Source: Methanoculleus sp. (GTDB taxonomy: Archaea; Halobacteriota; Methanomicrobia; Methanomicrobiales; Methanoculleaceae). Taken from it: a stretch of 64,000 nucleotides of DNA. Below, piece by piece: positions 38,437 through 48,070 of this stretch. Position 1 is the first letter of the stretch. The number at the start of each line of letters is the position of its first letter. Location: assembly GCF_020696975.1 (NCBI RefSeq), contig NZ_JAJGBK010000020.1, forward strand, positions 1 through 64,000, written 5' to 3'. Under the pieces are notes generated by a model that was not told the origin of the DNA, did no database searches, and saw only the letters and a program-made list of their open reading frames with translations. The translations under genes were made by a program, and so were the position numbers.

Positions 38437-39459
38437 CTAAAGATACTTCCTCGAGTATATCAGTTCTGCGTTGAGGACGGATGCGCCTGCAGCCCCACGG
38501 ATGGTGTTGTGCCCGAGCGCAACGAACCGCAACCCTTCCCGAATTCTCCCGACAGAGACGGTCATGCCCCGCCCCCGGTTACGGTCAAGCCGTGGCTGCG
38601 GACGGTCATTCTGGTCGAGGAGCTCAATTGCCTTTGCCGGCTGTAAGGGTAGATTGCTTAAGGGTGACTTAAAGGTTGCGTAAACTTTTTTCACCTCATC
38701 GACTGGCTCCTTCACGTCGACCCAGACTGCAATGGTGTGCCCGTCGATGACGGGAACTCGGTGACAGCTCGCGCTCACGCGGAACGGAGCTGGGATCACC
38801 TCGGAGCCGTTGAACGTTCCCATGATCTTGATCGTCTCCGTCTCTATCTTCTCCTCCTCGGAGCCGATGTAGGGGACAACGTTGTCGTAGATGTCCATGG
38901 CGGAGACGCCGCTAAACCCGCCTCCCGAGATTGCCTGCATGGTTGCGGCACGAACATCGTGGAACTCGAACGATCTGAGGGGTGCAAGGGCCAGTGCAAG
39001 GACGATCGTGGAGCAGTTCGGGTTGGTCACAATGAACCCCCCACGCCCGCGGTCCCGCTGGACGTCGATCAGCCCCAGGTGATCCGGGTTGACCTCAGGG
39101 ATCACCAGCGGGACGTCGGGGTCCATGCGATGCGACCGGGCGTTGCTGCAGACACCGATGCCTGCGTCGGCGATCGCGGTCTCAAGAGGCGTTGCCACAT
39201 CCGCGGGCAGTGCCGAGAAGACAAGGTCACAGTCTTTGACGCTCTCGACGGTTGTGGGAGTGACGACAATATCACTGACGCTCTCCGGGTACGGCGCATC
39301 CAGGCGCCAGTTGACCACCCTGCCATACGGTTTTCCTGCACTCCGTTCAGAAGCGGTGAGAGCCTTGAGATGAAACCAGGGATGATCCGCTAAAAGCTGA
39401 ACGAAGCGCTGTCCCACCGCACCTGTGGCACCAAGCACTCCTACATTAATCATAGACAA
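38437..39459 (-). CDS. asd: Aspartate-semialdehyde dehydrogenase
   Basis: [26 protein letters not shown]...[18 protein letters not shown]...[14 protein letters not shown]. Confidence 0.96.
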   Translation of the reverse strand: MSMINVGVLGATGAVGQRFVQLLADHPWFHLKALTASERSAGKPYGRVVNWRLDAPYPESVSDIVVTPTTVESVKDCDLVFSALPADVATPLETAIADAGIGVCSNARSHRMDPDVPLVIPEVNPDHLGLIDVQRDRGRGGFIVTNPNCSTIVLALALAPLRSFEFHDVRAATMQAISGGGFSGVSAMDIYDNVVPYIGSEEEKIETETIKIMGTFNGSEVIPAPFRVSASCHRVPVIDGHTIAVWVDVKEPVDEVKKVYATFKSPLSNLPLQPAKAIELLDQNDRPQPRLDRNRGRGMTVSVGRIREGLRFVALGHNTIRGAAGASVLNAELIYSRKYL

Positions 39460-39498
39460 AATATCTGTAGTGTAGGTGGTATTAAAAGAGATGGTTTT

Positions 39499-39672
39499 TT
39501 ATTCCATCGATATTGCTTCAGACGGGCACTCGTCGACGCAGGTCTCGCAATCGACGCAGAGATCGACGTCTATCTTTGCCTTGCCGTCTTCCATCTGAAT
39601 CGCGGAAGCCGGACAGATGTCCACACAGGTCTCACAGGCGGTACACTTCTCAATATCAACAATTGCTGGCAC
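39499..39672 (-). CDS. 2x[4Fe-4S] ferredoxin, 57 aa (GTG start)
   Basis: Read from minus strand: MPAIVDIEKCTACETCVDICPASAIQMEDGKAKIDVDLCVDCETCVDECPSEAISME; two CxxCxxCxxxC motifs. Missed by the ORF track. Confidence 0.92.
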   Translation of the reverse strand: MPAIVDIEKCTACETCVDICPASAIQMEDGKAKIDVDLCVDCETCVDECPSEAISME

Positions 39673-39767
39673 TTTTTCTCCTCCAAATTACGCTACGAGT
39701 ATATCAACATAATTTACAAGGGTATCAAAAATAAGTTTTGCTTCTCCAGATGGAACGGGCGCACCAC

Positions 39768-40526
39768 TCACAGTCCAAGGACTTCCTGCATGGAGTGGAT
39801 GCGTGGCTCCTTTCCGGAGACCCACCGGGCGGCCCGGACCGCGCCCTGCGCGAAGATTGCCCGGTCGTAGGCCCTATGAGAGATCTCGATGCACTCAAAG
39901 TTTCCTGCGAAGAGGACCGCATGATCGCCGACGATATCGCCGCCGCGGATGACGTGCACCCCGATCTCATCCTTCCGCTCGGTCTCGCCGACGCGGCCGT
40001 AGGCTTTCTCGCGGTTCCCGAGTTCCTGGTCAAGGATCTCGAGGATGGTCTTTGCCGTGCCGCTCGGGGCATCCTTCTTGTGGCGGTGGTGGGCCTCGGT
40101 GACCTCGATATCGTAGTCGCCAAGCTCGCGGGCGGCCTCCCGCACGAGTTTCCAGAAGATATTGACGCCGACAGAGAAGTTGCTCGATATCACCGCGGGG
40201 ACGTTTCCTTCGACGGCGGCCCGGATTGCTTCCCGCTGTTCGGGGGAGAACCCTGTCGTCCCGACGATGAGCGCCACGTTGTTCCTGGCTGCCGCCTTGA
40301 TGTTCTCGACCGCAGCGGCGGCAACGGTGAAGTCGATGAGGACGTCGGGCTTCTTCTCTTTCAGGAACTCATCGATCCGGTCAGCAACGACCACTTCCTT
40401 CCCAAAGATCGCCCCTTCCCGTATGTCGATGCCACCAACGAGTTCCATATCCGGGGCTTCAACGACGATCCGGCCGATGTTGGTCCCCATGCGGCCCAGG
40501 GCCCCGGCGATGACGACTTTAATCAT
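39768..40526 (-). CDS. dapB: 4-hydroxy-tetrahydrodipicolinate reductase
   Basis: IKVVIAGALGRMGTNIGRIV...IVGTTGFSPEQ...EVTEAHHRHKKDAPSGTAKTI. Confidence 0.97.
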   Translation of the reverse strand: MIKVVIAGALGRMGTNIGRIVVEAPDMELVGGIDIREGAIFGKEVVVADRIDEFLKEKKPDVLIDFTVAAAAVENIKAAARNNVALIVGTTGFSPEQREAIRAAVEGNVPAVISSNFSVGVNIFWKLVREAARELGDYDIEVTEAHHRHKKDAPSGTAKTILEILDQELGNREKAYGRVGETERKDEIGVHVIRGGDIVGDHAVLFAGNFECIEISHRAYDRAIFAQGAVRAARWVSGKEPRIHSMQEVLGL

Positions 40527-41394
40527 AGTTTGCCAGCACCTTTCTCAGTTGTTCCGTCTTCTGTCCGTCCAATTCGTCGAGCGGGAGCCGCACGGGACCC
40601 GCGGCCATGCCGAGGAGTTCCACTGCTTTCTTCACGGGGATGGGGTTTGTGTCAATAAACATCGCCCGCATAAGGGGAGCGAGCTCGTAGTGCAGGTCAT
40701 CTGCGCGGGCAAGGTCGCCTGCCCGGAAGGCTTCGTACATCTGCACCATCCGGCCGGGGTCGACGTTTGCGGCAACCGAGATCACGCCCGCTCCCCCCAG
40801 GGCAAGGACGGGGAGTGTCATGGCATCGTCCCCGGAGAGCACGATGAAGTCCTCGTCCCGGGTCTCTTCGATGATGCGGGAGATCTGGGTGATGTCGCCG
40901 CTGGCCTCCTTGATCCCGACGATGTTCGGGTGTCTCGCCAGTTCCGCCACCAGGTCGGGCTGGAGGTTCTGCCCCGTCCGGCCGGGGACGTTGTAGAGGA
41001 TGATCGGGAGATCAAGGTCGGCGAGGCTCGTGAAATGCTTGATGAGCCCGGAGCGGTTCGGCTTGTTGTAGTACGGGCTGATGACGAGAGCCCCGTCGGC
41101 ACCCACATCCTTTGCCGACCGGGTCAGGCGGATCGCCTCGGCGGTGTTGTTCGACCCGGTCCCGGCGAGCACCGGCACCCGTCCGTTGACAACCTCGACG
41201 GCCTCTCCGATCACCTGTTCGTGCTCCTCGAACGTGAGCGTCGCGGACTCCCCGGTCGACCCGCAGGGCACGATACCGTGGACTCCACGTTGAAGCAATG
41301 ACTCAATGTTGGACCGTAATCCTTCAAGATCGAGACTCGACCCGGAGTCCCGGTGAAAAGGAGTAATGATTGCCGGAAGGATTCCCTCAAACAT
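40519..41394 (-). CDS. dapA: 4-hydroxy-tetrahydrodipicolinate synthase
   Basis: GILPAIITPFH...GIVPCGSTGESATLTFEEH...ILYNVPGRTGQNL...IVGIKEASGDI. Confidence 0.97.
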   Translation of the reverse strand: MFEGILPAIITPFHRDSGSSLDLEGLRSNIESLLQRGVHGIVPCGSTGESATLTFEEHEQVIGEAVEVVNGRVPVLAGTGSNNTAEAIRLTRSAKDVGADGALVISPYYNKPNRSGLIKHFTSLADLDLPIILYNVPGRTGQNLQPDLVAELARHPNIVGIKEASGDITQISRIIEETRDEDFIVLSGDDAMTLPVLALGGAGVISVAANVDPGRMVQMYEAFRAGDLARADDLHYELAPLMRAMFIDTNPIPVKKAVELLGMAAGPVRLPLDELDGQKTEQLRKVLANYD

Positions 41395-41404
41395 ATAGTG
41401 AGGT

Positions 41405-41593
41405 TTACCGCTTCCTGGTATTTATCTTTCTTGAGATGTATCCGGCGACCCTGTTCCGGACGTACTTGCTCTCGATTACGGCAACTTCGGAGACAGCGTG
41501 TTTGTTCTCTTCAAAGTCTCCGCTGAACCGATCACGGTGCTTGACGATGAGTTCCTCGCCGAGGTTCTTGATATACGATGGTTTAATTCCCAT
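41405..41593 (-). CDS. rps17e: 30S ribosomal protein S17e
   Basis: MGIKPSYIKNLGEELIVKHRDRFSGDFEENKHAVSEVAVIESKYVRNRVAGYISRKI. Confidence 0.95.
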   Translation of the reverse strand: MGIKPSYIKNLGEELIVKHRDRFSGDFEENKHAVSEVAVIESKYVRNRVAGYISRKINTRKR

Positions 41594-41605
41594 GTGGACC
41601 TTCCC

Positions 41606-42157
41606 TTACAATTGTGCATAGGTAATGCGATTTGACAGTTTAAGAATATTTTGTGCGACCATGACCGGATCCTCCGCAAAGACCCGGATCATCGGCTCGA
41701 TTCCCATGGCCCCCCGGTCGTAGATGACGTCGGGCACGCCTTCCTTACAGCAGGAGGCGATACCCCAGTCCATCGTCTCCACACCCGGCGGCTCTTTTGC
41801 CCGGTCAAAGGAGCAGACCTCGAAGAGGAGGTTTTCGAGCTCCGGGAGGAGCGCCTCGGAGAAGCGGATGTTTGCCGCGCTCCGGACGCGGGAGTCAAAG
41901 CGCATGGCCGTGAGAACGGTCCGGGCTACGTTGCTGCTTGCGCCGAACGCGATCTTCCCGACGGGGTGGACCGTATCGCCGAGCCTCACGATCCGGCCGA
42001 GGATTCCGGCCACGTCGTCCTTGCTCCGCGCGTCGGGCAGGGCGTAGACGATGTTCATTCCGACCTCCGGGATGAGCCGGGCGTCCATCCGTTCGGCAAG
42101 GAGCATTACCGCCTCGTTCAGGCGGTCGATCACCCTCCCGCGCTCTTCGTCTGTCAT
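41606..42157 (-). CDS. ThiN-like (thiamine-phosphate synthase C-terminal domain) protein
   Basis: MNIVYALPDARSKDDVAGILGRIVRLGDTVHPVGKIAFGASSNVARTVLTAMRFDSRVRSAANIRFSEALL...VPDVIYDRGAMGIEPMIRVF. Confidence 0.82.
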   Translation of the reverse strand: MTDEERGRVIDRLNEAVMLLAERMDARLIPEVGMNIVYALPDARSKDDVAGILGRIVRLGDTVHPVGKIAFGASSNVARTVLTAMRFDSRVRSAANIRFSEALLPELENLLFEVCSFDRAKEPPGVETMDWGIASCCKEGVPDVIYDRGAMGIEPMIRVFAEDPVMVAQNILKLSNRITYAQL

Positions 42158-42197
42158 GGTCGTACCCCTCAATCCTCGCGCCATATATGGGTTATGC

Positions 42198-42746
42198 TCA
42201 GGCGAGATCGAGCTCGCCACGAACCTCCGTGAGCCCGTCTATTGCGAGGCGGTAGAACGTCTCCGTCTCCATAAGAGCCTCGATCATCCGGATCCTCTGC
42301 CGCTCGCACCCGGCGGCAAACGACTTCTCCTTGAACTTCTTCTTCACCGTCCGGGGCGTGACCTCGCCGATCGCCCCGCCCTTCACCAGGGCGCAGGCGA
42401 TGATCAGGCCCGAGACGCTGTCCGCCGCCTGGAGCGCGATCTCGACCGGGCGTTCGTAATCGGAGGTGAGCATATGGTTGTGGCGTCTGACAATCTCCGC
42501 GATCTCCTCTGAGACGCCGTTCTCGACGAGGATCCGGGCGCCTTCGATGCCGTGCCGGTCCATATCTCCGCCGACGAGGTCGTAGTCGATGTCGTGCAGA
42601 AGGCCGATGATCTCCCACGTCGGAGCATCCTCGCCGAGGTGCTCTGCGACCTTCTTCATGATCGCCGCCGTGGCATGGCTGTGTACGATATGCGACGGCG
42701 ACGCCACGTAGCGCCGGAGCAAGGCCAGTGCCTCGTCTCTCTCCAT
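42198..42746 (-). CDS. HD-domain phosphohydrolase
   Basis: HSHATAAIMKKVAEHLGEDAPTWEIIGLLHDIDYDLVGGDMDRHGIEGARILVENGVSEEIAEIVRRHNH; ATG at 42746. Confidence 0.88.
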   Translation of the reverse strand: MERDEALALLRRYVASPSHIVHSHATAAIMKKVAEHLGEDAPTWEIIGLLHDIDYDLVGGDMDRHGIEGARILVENGVSEEIAEIVRRHNHMLTSDYERPVEIALQAADSVSGLIIACALVKGGAIGEVTPRTVKKKFKEKSFAAGCERQRIRMIEALMETETFYRLAIDGLTEVRGELDLA

Positions 42747-42852
42747 GCGGGAAGGGTTATCGACCGCGGGGTATAAGGTTGTGGGTCTTCTGCATCGGCC
42801 CGGAAGCCAGGCCGGGGATAGAGATATACCTGCTCGTATCCCACCTCTGTGC

Positions 42853-43035
42853 ATGAATCTACGGGTCCTTGAGGTGCTGGCCGCGCTCGGATGCCTTGTA
42901 CTGTTTATCCTGCTGCTGGTAATGCTGCCCGGGCTGATGGCGGGGATGGAAGGGTTGTCGTATGTCATGGCGCTGGTCGTCTTTATCGCCGTGCTCAGCA
43001 CCGCGGGTTATATGATCGACAAAGTGACCGCCTGA
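42853..43035 (+). CDS. Small two-TM membrane protein (60 aa)
   Basis: MNLRVLEVLAALGCLVLFILLLVMLPGLMAGMEGLSYVMALVVFIAVLSTAGYMIDKVTA. Confidence 0.6.
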   Translation: MNLRVLEVLAALGCLVLFILLLVMLPGLMAGMEGLSYVMALVVFIAVLSTAGYMIDKVTA

Positions 43036-43151
43036 GCGGTCCCGGTCAGTATCTTTTCGTTGAGCAACTTCTTCGTGCGGCACATTCTTAGAATGTCAAC
43101 TCCTCCATAGGTGGAGTCGCAGACCGCACCCTGCGGGTTGGGGCGGTCTCC

Positions 43152-43835
43152 TCATTTCAGCTGCGTACCCACGTAGGTCTCCGGCACCTGGATCTTTACG
43201 TGGTAGGCATCGATGCACCGGGTATTGATGACGAAGTAGTAGTCGCGATATCCCTCGTAGAACGTGCTCGTCCACTGTTCCTTCCTGCGGTCGGGCTCGT
43301 CCTTCATCCCCCTGAAGTCGGGGAAGTTGAGGGTGAAGATCCGGACGAACCGGTTGGGGTCCTGTGCGTCCATGACCTGGCAGTTGAAGAACGGGATCTC
43401 GTCGTTTGATGTCGTGACGTCGGAGTAGTCGAGCCGCCAGATGGGGGATGGGACCCGGACGATCCCGGTCGTCCCCGAATACTGCCCGTCGATCGTCGCG
43501 TAGGTCACCCACCGGGTGGTGCCGGGCATGGTCCCCGGCGGCGGGGTGGTCAGGTTCCGGTGGACCGTCTCTCCGGTCGGGACCTGATAGGTCGCGGGGT
43601 CGACAAACTTGATCCCCTGCGGCTTCCCGTCCCAGGTGGGGACCGGGGTGGGGGTCGGCACCGTGGTCGCGGGGGGCACCGTGGGCGTCCACGCCGGGGT
43701 AAGCGTCGGCTCCGGCTCTTCGGTGCCCCATGGTCCCGGGAGTTCGCCGGTCGCCGCCGGCTTGATCACCAGGGCTACCAGGAGGACGACCGCGATAGCC
43801 AGAACAACGTATATGAAATCCTGTTTCTCAGCCAT
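43152..43835 (-). CDS. Uncharacterised membrane-anchored extracellular protein
   Basis: MAEKQDFIYVVLAIAVVLLVALVIKPAATG TM anchor, Pro/Thr-rich linker, then globular domain. Confidence 0.7.
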   Translation of the reverse strand: MAEKQDFIYVVLAIAVVLLVALVIKPAATGELPGPWGTEEPEPTLTPAWTPTVPPATTVPTPTPVPTWDGKPQGIKFVDPATYQVPTGETVHRNLTTPPPGTMPGTTRWVTYATIDGQYSGTTGIVRVPSPIWRLDYSDVTTSNDEIPFFNCQVMDAQDPNRFVRIFTLNFPDFRGMKDEPDRRKEQWTSTFYEGYRDYYFVINTRCIDAYHVKIQVPETYVGTQLK

Positions 43836-44103
43836 ACTCTGTTCCTGCCTCTCTTAAGATAAGTCCCGTCTGTGCGGCCCTGCCCTGTCCTTTACCCTCC
43901 GTAGCGGGGGGACCGGGGGATAAATTCCGCGGAGAAATATTATTTCCCCATTCCGGCGCATAACGGAACCTATTTTTCTCTTCCATTAGGTTTGCACTTC
44001 CGGATAAAAATACTTGTCTAAAGTCTCACGAGGCCGACAAATGCCTCCTTATGTCGATTCATTCCTCAAATAACACTGTGAAAAACCTTCATTAGATTAG
44101 ATA

Positions 44104-44115
44104 GTTTATTATACT
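44104..44115 (+). promoter_or_regulatory. AT-rich promoter candidate upstream of the archaellin genes
   Basis: GTTTATTATACT in a low-GC stretch upstream of the 44196 ATG. Confidence 0.4.
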
Positions 44116-44195
44116 AGTTAATGCATATACTTCAAAGAACCGTATTGATCTGGATGAATGTTTCATCCAGGCTCGGTAAATGGAGGAAACGTTTT

Positions 44196-44789
44196 ATGAG
44201 TAAAATGGTGAGAAATGAAGATGCGTTCACCGGTCTTGAAGCCGCGATCGTCCTGATCGCGTTCATCGTCGTGGCCGCAGTCTTCTCGTACGTCATTCTC
44301 GGCGCCGGGTTCTTCACAACCCAGAAGAGCCAGGAAGTCGTCCACACCGGTGTGGCTCAGACGAGCTCGACGCTCGAGATATCCGGGCCGGTCATCGCTC
44401 AGGCATCGAGTACGGCCAACCTCGGCAATGTACAGTTCTACCTGCAGATTGCGGCCGGCGGAACGTCGGTCGACATGAGGAAAGTAACCTACACGGTAGC
44501 GACAACGGAGCACATCGTAACCTACGTCGATCAGGATGGTACCGGTACCCACAAGGTAATACGGACCCCGGTCGGGCAACAGGTCACCGACGACCATATG
44601 CTCGAGAAGCACGAGATGGTCATGATCACGATCCCGCTGACCGGGGCCGATGAGTTTGTGGGTGATAATATACTCACGCCGAACACCCCGTTCAACATCG
44701 ATATCAAGCCGGATATCGGTGCCGCACTCGGGATGACGAAGGTCGTGCCCCCGTCGTTGCTTAAAGACCGCAGCTACGAGCTGTACTGA
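44196..44789 (+). CDS. arlB1: Archaellin (flagellin) 1
   Basis: MSKMVRNEDAFTGLEAAIVLIAFIVVAAVFSYVILGAGFFTTQKSQEVVHTGV: class III signal peptide and archaellin core. Confidence 0.95.
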   Translation: MSKMVRNEDAFTGLEAAIVLIAFIVVAAVFSYVILGAGFFTTQKSQEVVHTGVAQTSSTLEISGPVIAQASSTANLGNVQFYLQIAAGGTSVDMRKVTYTVATTEHIVTYVDQDGTGTHKVIRTPVGQQVTDDHMLEKHEMVMITIPLTGADEFVGDNILTPNTPFNIDIKPDIGAALGMTKVVPPSLLKDRSYELY

Positions 44790-44800
44790 GGTGATGAAAC

Positions 44801-45430
44801 ATGAGATCTTTAATCAAGCATGATGATGCATTCACCGGGCTCGAGGCCGCGATCGTGTTGATCGCGTTCATCGTCGTGGCCGCGGTGTTCTCATACGTGG
44901 TGCTCGGCGCCGGCTTCTTCACGACCCAGAAGAGTCAGGAAGTCGTCCACACAGGTGTACAGCAGGCAAGTTCCAGCATGGAGGTTATCGGTAACGTCTA
45001 CGGCGTAGCGACGACCGCATCGGAAAACCTGGCGTATGTCCAGTTCACCGTCGGCAACACGGCCGGCGGCACCGCGCTTGACGTCAGCAAGATGGTTGTC
45101 TCCTACCTCGATGGAGAGACAAGGTCCGCGGATGTTGAATTCGTGGACGATGAAGATGGCGATACCCTGAAGGAAACGTTGAAATCGGCATCGGCATCCA
45201 TGGATGGAACTGCTGGCAATATGGGTAAGTGGGGTATCATCGAGAAGGTCAACGCAAACGACAACGATGTCCTTGAACCCGGCGAGCAGTTCGTCATCGG
45301 GGTCTCGACGCCGACGACCCTGACGGCAAACACGCCGTTCTCGGTTAACCTGCAGCCCTCCGTGGGTGCGGTCTTCGCACTGCAGAAGACTCTCCCGCCG
45401 GCGCTCCACAGGGTGAACATTCTCTACTAA
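44801..45430 (+). CDS. arlB2: Archaellin (flagellin) 2
   Basis: MRSLIKHDDAFTGLEAAIVLIAFIVVAAVFSYVVLGAGFFTTQKSQEVVHTGV, nearly identical N-terminus to the preceding gene. Confidence 0.95.
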   Translation: MRSLIKHDDAFTGLEAAIVLIAFIVVAAVFSYVVLGAGFFTTQKSQEVVHTGVQQASSSMEVIGNVYGVATTASENLAYVQFTVGNTAGGTALDVSKMVVSYLDGETRSADVEFVDDEDGDTLKETLKSASASMDGTAGNMGKWGIIEKVNANDNDVLEPGEQFVIGVSTPTTLTANTPFSVNLQPSVGAVFALQKTLPPALHRVNILY

Positions 45431-45434
45431 TCTC

Positions 45435-45441
45435 TTTTTTT
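45435..45441 (+). terminator. T-rich terminator candidate after archaellin 2
   Basis: TAATCTCTTTTTTTCTC immediately after the stop. Confidence 0.45.
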
Positions 45442-45511
45442 CTCAGGGTTCCAATACCGGACGACTCGACCCGGCAGCGGCAACCCACGCAGGGTAGATA
45501 GACAACGCCCC

Positions 45512-46018
45512 TCCACTGTACGCGTTGTGATTGTCACGGCATCCGCCGTTGCAAGGAGATTATCTGGGCGGGGTTTTTCTCATTTTATCATGGTTTCCAT
45601 GCGGGGGGAGGAGTTTAAGCATCGTTAGGCGCAGGGATCACAAAGTCCGGTCGATGAGTCCAGGGAGCCCCCTTCGCACCTGACGGTGTTCGAGTTCCAG
45701 GCCGTCCTGTTCGTCGCACTTCGCAGCCTCGCGTCTTTCCTGTGGGGTCGTGAAACCGTTCTTAAATTGCCTTGTGATTGAAGATCTGGATAGTAAGGCA
45801 TTCCGGAGTGTTGGGCGTTCCCCGCCCGTTCGCTGATATGACTTCCATCGGGAATCGGCGAGCGGGGACGGCTGGCGGTTGGCCGGGGGTTTCAAAAAAT
45901 TCAAAGAATTTCGAGATGCGAATGTAGTGAGCGTGAGCACAAAAGGCGCGAGGACGCGATCGGGGGGCGCACCCTGCGGAACGGCGGGTGCATGAGCACC
46001 GCACCTCGCGGTGGGGTG
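45512..46018. repeat. Intergenic mosaic of hairpin/GC repeat fragments (copies E and F)
   Basis: TCCACTGTACG (45512-45522, identical 11-mer to copy 1), TCGCACCTGACGGTGTTCGAGTTCC (45674-45698), CCGCACCTCGCGGTG (45999-46013); no convincing CDS between 45431 and 46147. Confidence 0.6.
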
Positions 46019-46147
46019 CCCCCTCTCCCCCGAGGGCACATCATCTACCGTTTCTGTCGATAACCATTATTTTGCGTCGTGAGGAGTCAGGGTGAGCTTG
46101 GACGATCCCCCTTCGCGTTTTCGCGATTTCAGGCAAAAAAGAATGCG

Positions 46148-48070
46148 TTAGAGATTTTCCAGCCCTGAAACTCCGATACAGTTCTGGTAGAGCGTCTCGA
46201 CGAGGGGTATCCAGAGCGGATAGCCGTTGAACTTCGCCACGGAGTAGAAAAAGACCATCATCAACTGCCACGCGAACGGCACGGCGACGAGGAGGAGCAG
46301 GACTGCTGCAATCCAGGTGTCCGGGATGCCGAACCGTTTCCTTGCCACGATGAGGATGAGGGTCACGGCAAGCAGTACGAATGTGATCTGCGTGAAGAAC
46401 ATTGTGTAACCGGCATACAGGCCGTCGTAGGGCTGGATAAGCATCATGGCGACAAGCAGCGCCGGAGCGGAGACAGCAACGACGGCGATCTGCCACAACG
46501 TCCTCCGCTTCGGGTCAATAGTCCCGTTCAGGCGCGATATGGCGTAGACCCCGAGCAGCCCTGCGGGAAGGTAGAAGGGAGCGAGGTAGCGGATGTCCGG
46601 GACGATGCCGTGGCTGGCGTTCAGCCCCGGAAGGCTCCGGGCATAGGCGACCCAGACGGCGCAGGCTATGGCGACGAGGAAGGCCGCCACCGCGAGATGT
46701 GGTGGGCGCTCGCCCCTCCGGCAGTCCAGGTAGAGCACCGGGAGCAGGACGAGCGCAAGGACAATCAGCGGCGAGACCGCGACGAGGCTCATGTTCCCGG
46801 ATGCTGGGGCAAAGAGGATGCCGAAGATATCGCCGGGCAGGGTTGAGAACGATGGGGAGAAGTGGTTCGCAAGAACCGAGAGGAACCCTGATAAACCTCC
46901 CGACGGCGCCGGCACCGACTGGACGACACCGTTTACCGCCTCGCCCGCACCGATGATCTCCTCTCCTGAGGCACCGGCGAGGAGCCGCTTCTCGTAGACG
47001 TAGAATGCGGGCACCAGGGGATTCCCGGTCACGAGGGCGTTGTTTACGAGGAGCGGGAGGGCCCCCGCGAGCGTGGCAAGGGGTGCGCAGAGCACCCTTA
47101 TCGCTTCTATCAGGGGCTGCTCCAGGAGGCCGCGGGAGATCTGGAGCCCGATGTAGTAGAGCGCGGCAACGACGAAGACCGTAAACCCGACCTCCGGCCT
47201 CGCCCACGCGAGCAGCCCGATGAACGCAAACCCGAGGGCGGCATCTCTGAGGCCTCCGTACCGGATGTGGCGCACCAGAAAGAGGATGACCGCCGCGGTC
47301 ATTGCTATCAGCAGTATATGGTCCTTTGCGTTCGATGCCCAGAAGACATAGGATGAACAGGAGATGCAGGCGATCGTCCCGAAGATTGAGAACCAGGTAT
47401 CCTCGAAGAGGATCCTGCAGGTGAGGTGGATCATCACCGCAAGCGCGGCAAAAAGAAGGTGATTGGTGAAGATCACCGCTGCGGTCTCCACGGGTGCATC
47501 CGGGGCTGTGAGCGGCCACGGGTAGTAGAGGGCAAGGTTTGCGAGCAGTCCTAAGAATGCCGCGCCGATGATAAGCCAGGTCCACCGGACCCCGCGCCAC
47601 CGGGCGTACTCCGGCCGATAGGCGTCGACCAGCACTGCCATCGCGACCGGGAGTATCGACCAGAGGAATATGATGACCAGCCTGAACTGGTCGCCGAAGA
47701 GCCCGAAGAGCCAGAGGGCGGGAAGCGAGAGGACGGGGAGCATCATCGTATAGCCGAGGAGGTTATGGCGTGCCTGGAAGTAGGGCCCCGGCGTCCCATT
47801 CAGGAATGTGCCGTACTTCCCCTCGTTCACGATGATCTGGTGTCCCTCACCAAGTTGGTGAAGCTGGTTGACTGTGATCCACTCGTCGTTCAAGAAGAGC
47901 GCCGGATTCGAGAACGTCATGGTGAAGAAGAGCGCGAAGAGGAAGATGAGCACCGGTATGAGGTTCCTGTTCAAAAAACAGGATATCTGACCCTGCTCTG
48001 GAGGACTCTGATTGTTGCTCTCCTGATCTTGCTGAACCTTCTTTGTTGACTTTTGTCGTTGCGAACTCAT
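46148..48070 (-). CDS. Large polytopic membrane protein, glycosyltransferase-like (GT-C/ArnT-like topology)
   Basis: 640 aa, about 12 hydrophobic segments; FLNDEWITVNQLHQLGEGHQIIVNEGKYG luminal loop typical of GT-C-like proteins. Confidence 0.65.
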   Translation of the reverse strand: MSSQRQKSTKKVQQDQESNNQSPPEQGQISCFLNRNLIPVLIFLFALFFTMTFSNPALFLNDEWITVNQLHQLGEGHQIIVNEGKYGTFLNGTPGPYFQARHNLLGYTMMLPVLSLPALWLFGLFGDQFRLVIIFLWSILPVAMAVLVDAYRPEYARWRGVRWTWLIIGAAFLGLLANLALYYPWPLTAPDAPVETAAVIFTNHLLFAALAVMIHLTCRILFEDTWFSIFGTIACISCSSYVFWASNAKDHILLIAMTAAVILFLVRHIRYGGLRDAALGFAFIGLLAWARPEVGFTVFVVAALYYIGLQISRGLLEQPLIEAIRVLCAPLATLAGALPLLVNNALVTGNPLVPAFYVYEKRLLAGASGEEIIGAGEAVNGVVQSVPAPSGGLSGFLSVLANHFSPSFSTLPGDIFGILFAPASGNMSLVAVSPLIVLALVLLPVLYLDCRRGERPPHLAVAAFLVAIACAVWVAYARSLPGLNASHGIVPDIRYLAPFYLPAGLLGVYAISRLNGTIDPKRRTLWQIAVVAVSAPALLVAMMLIQPYDGLYAGYTMFFTQITFVLLAVTLILIVARKRFGIPDTWIAAVLLLLVAVPFAWQLMMVFFYSVAKFNGYPLWIPLVETLYQNCIGVSGLENL

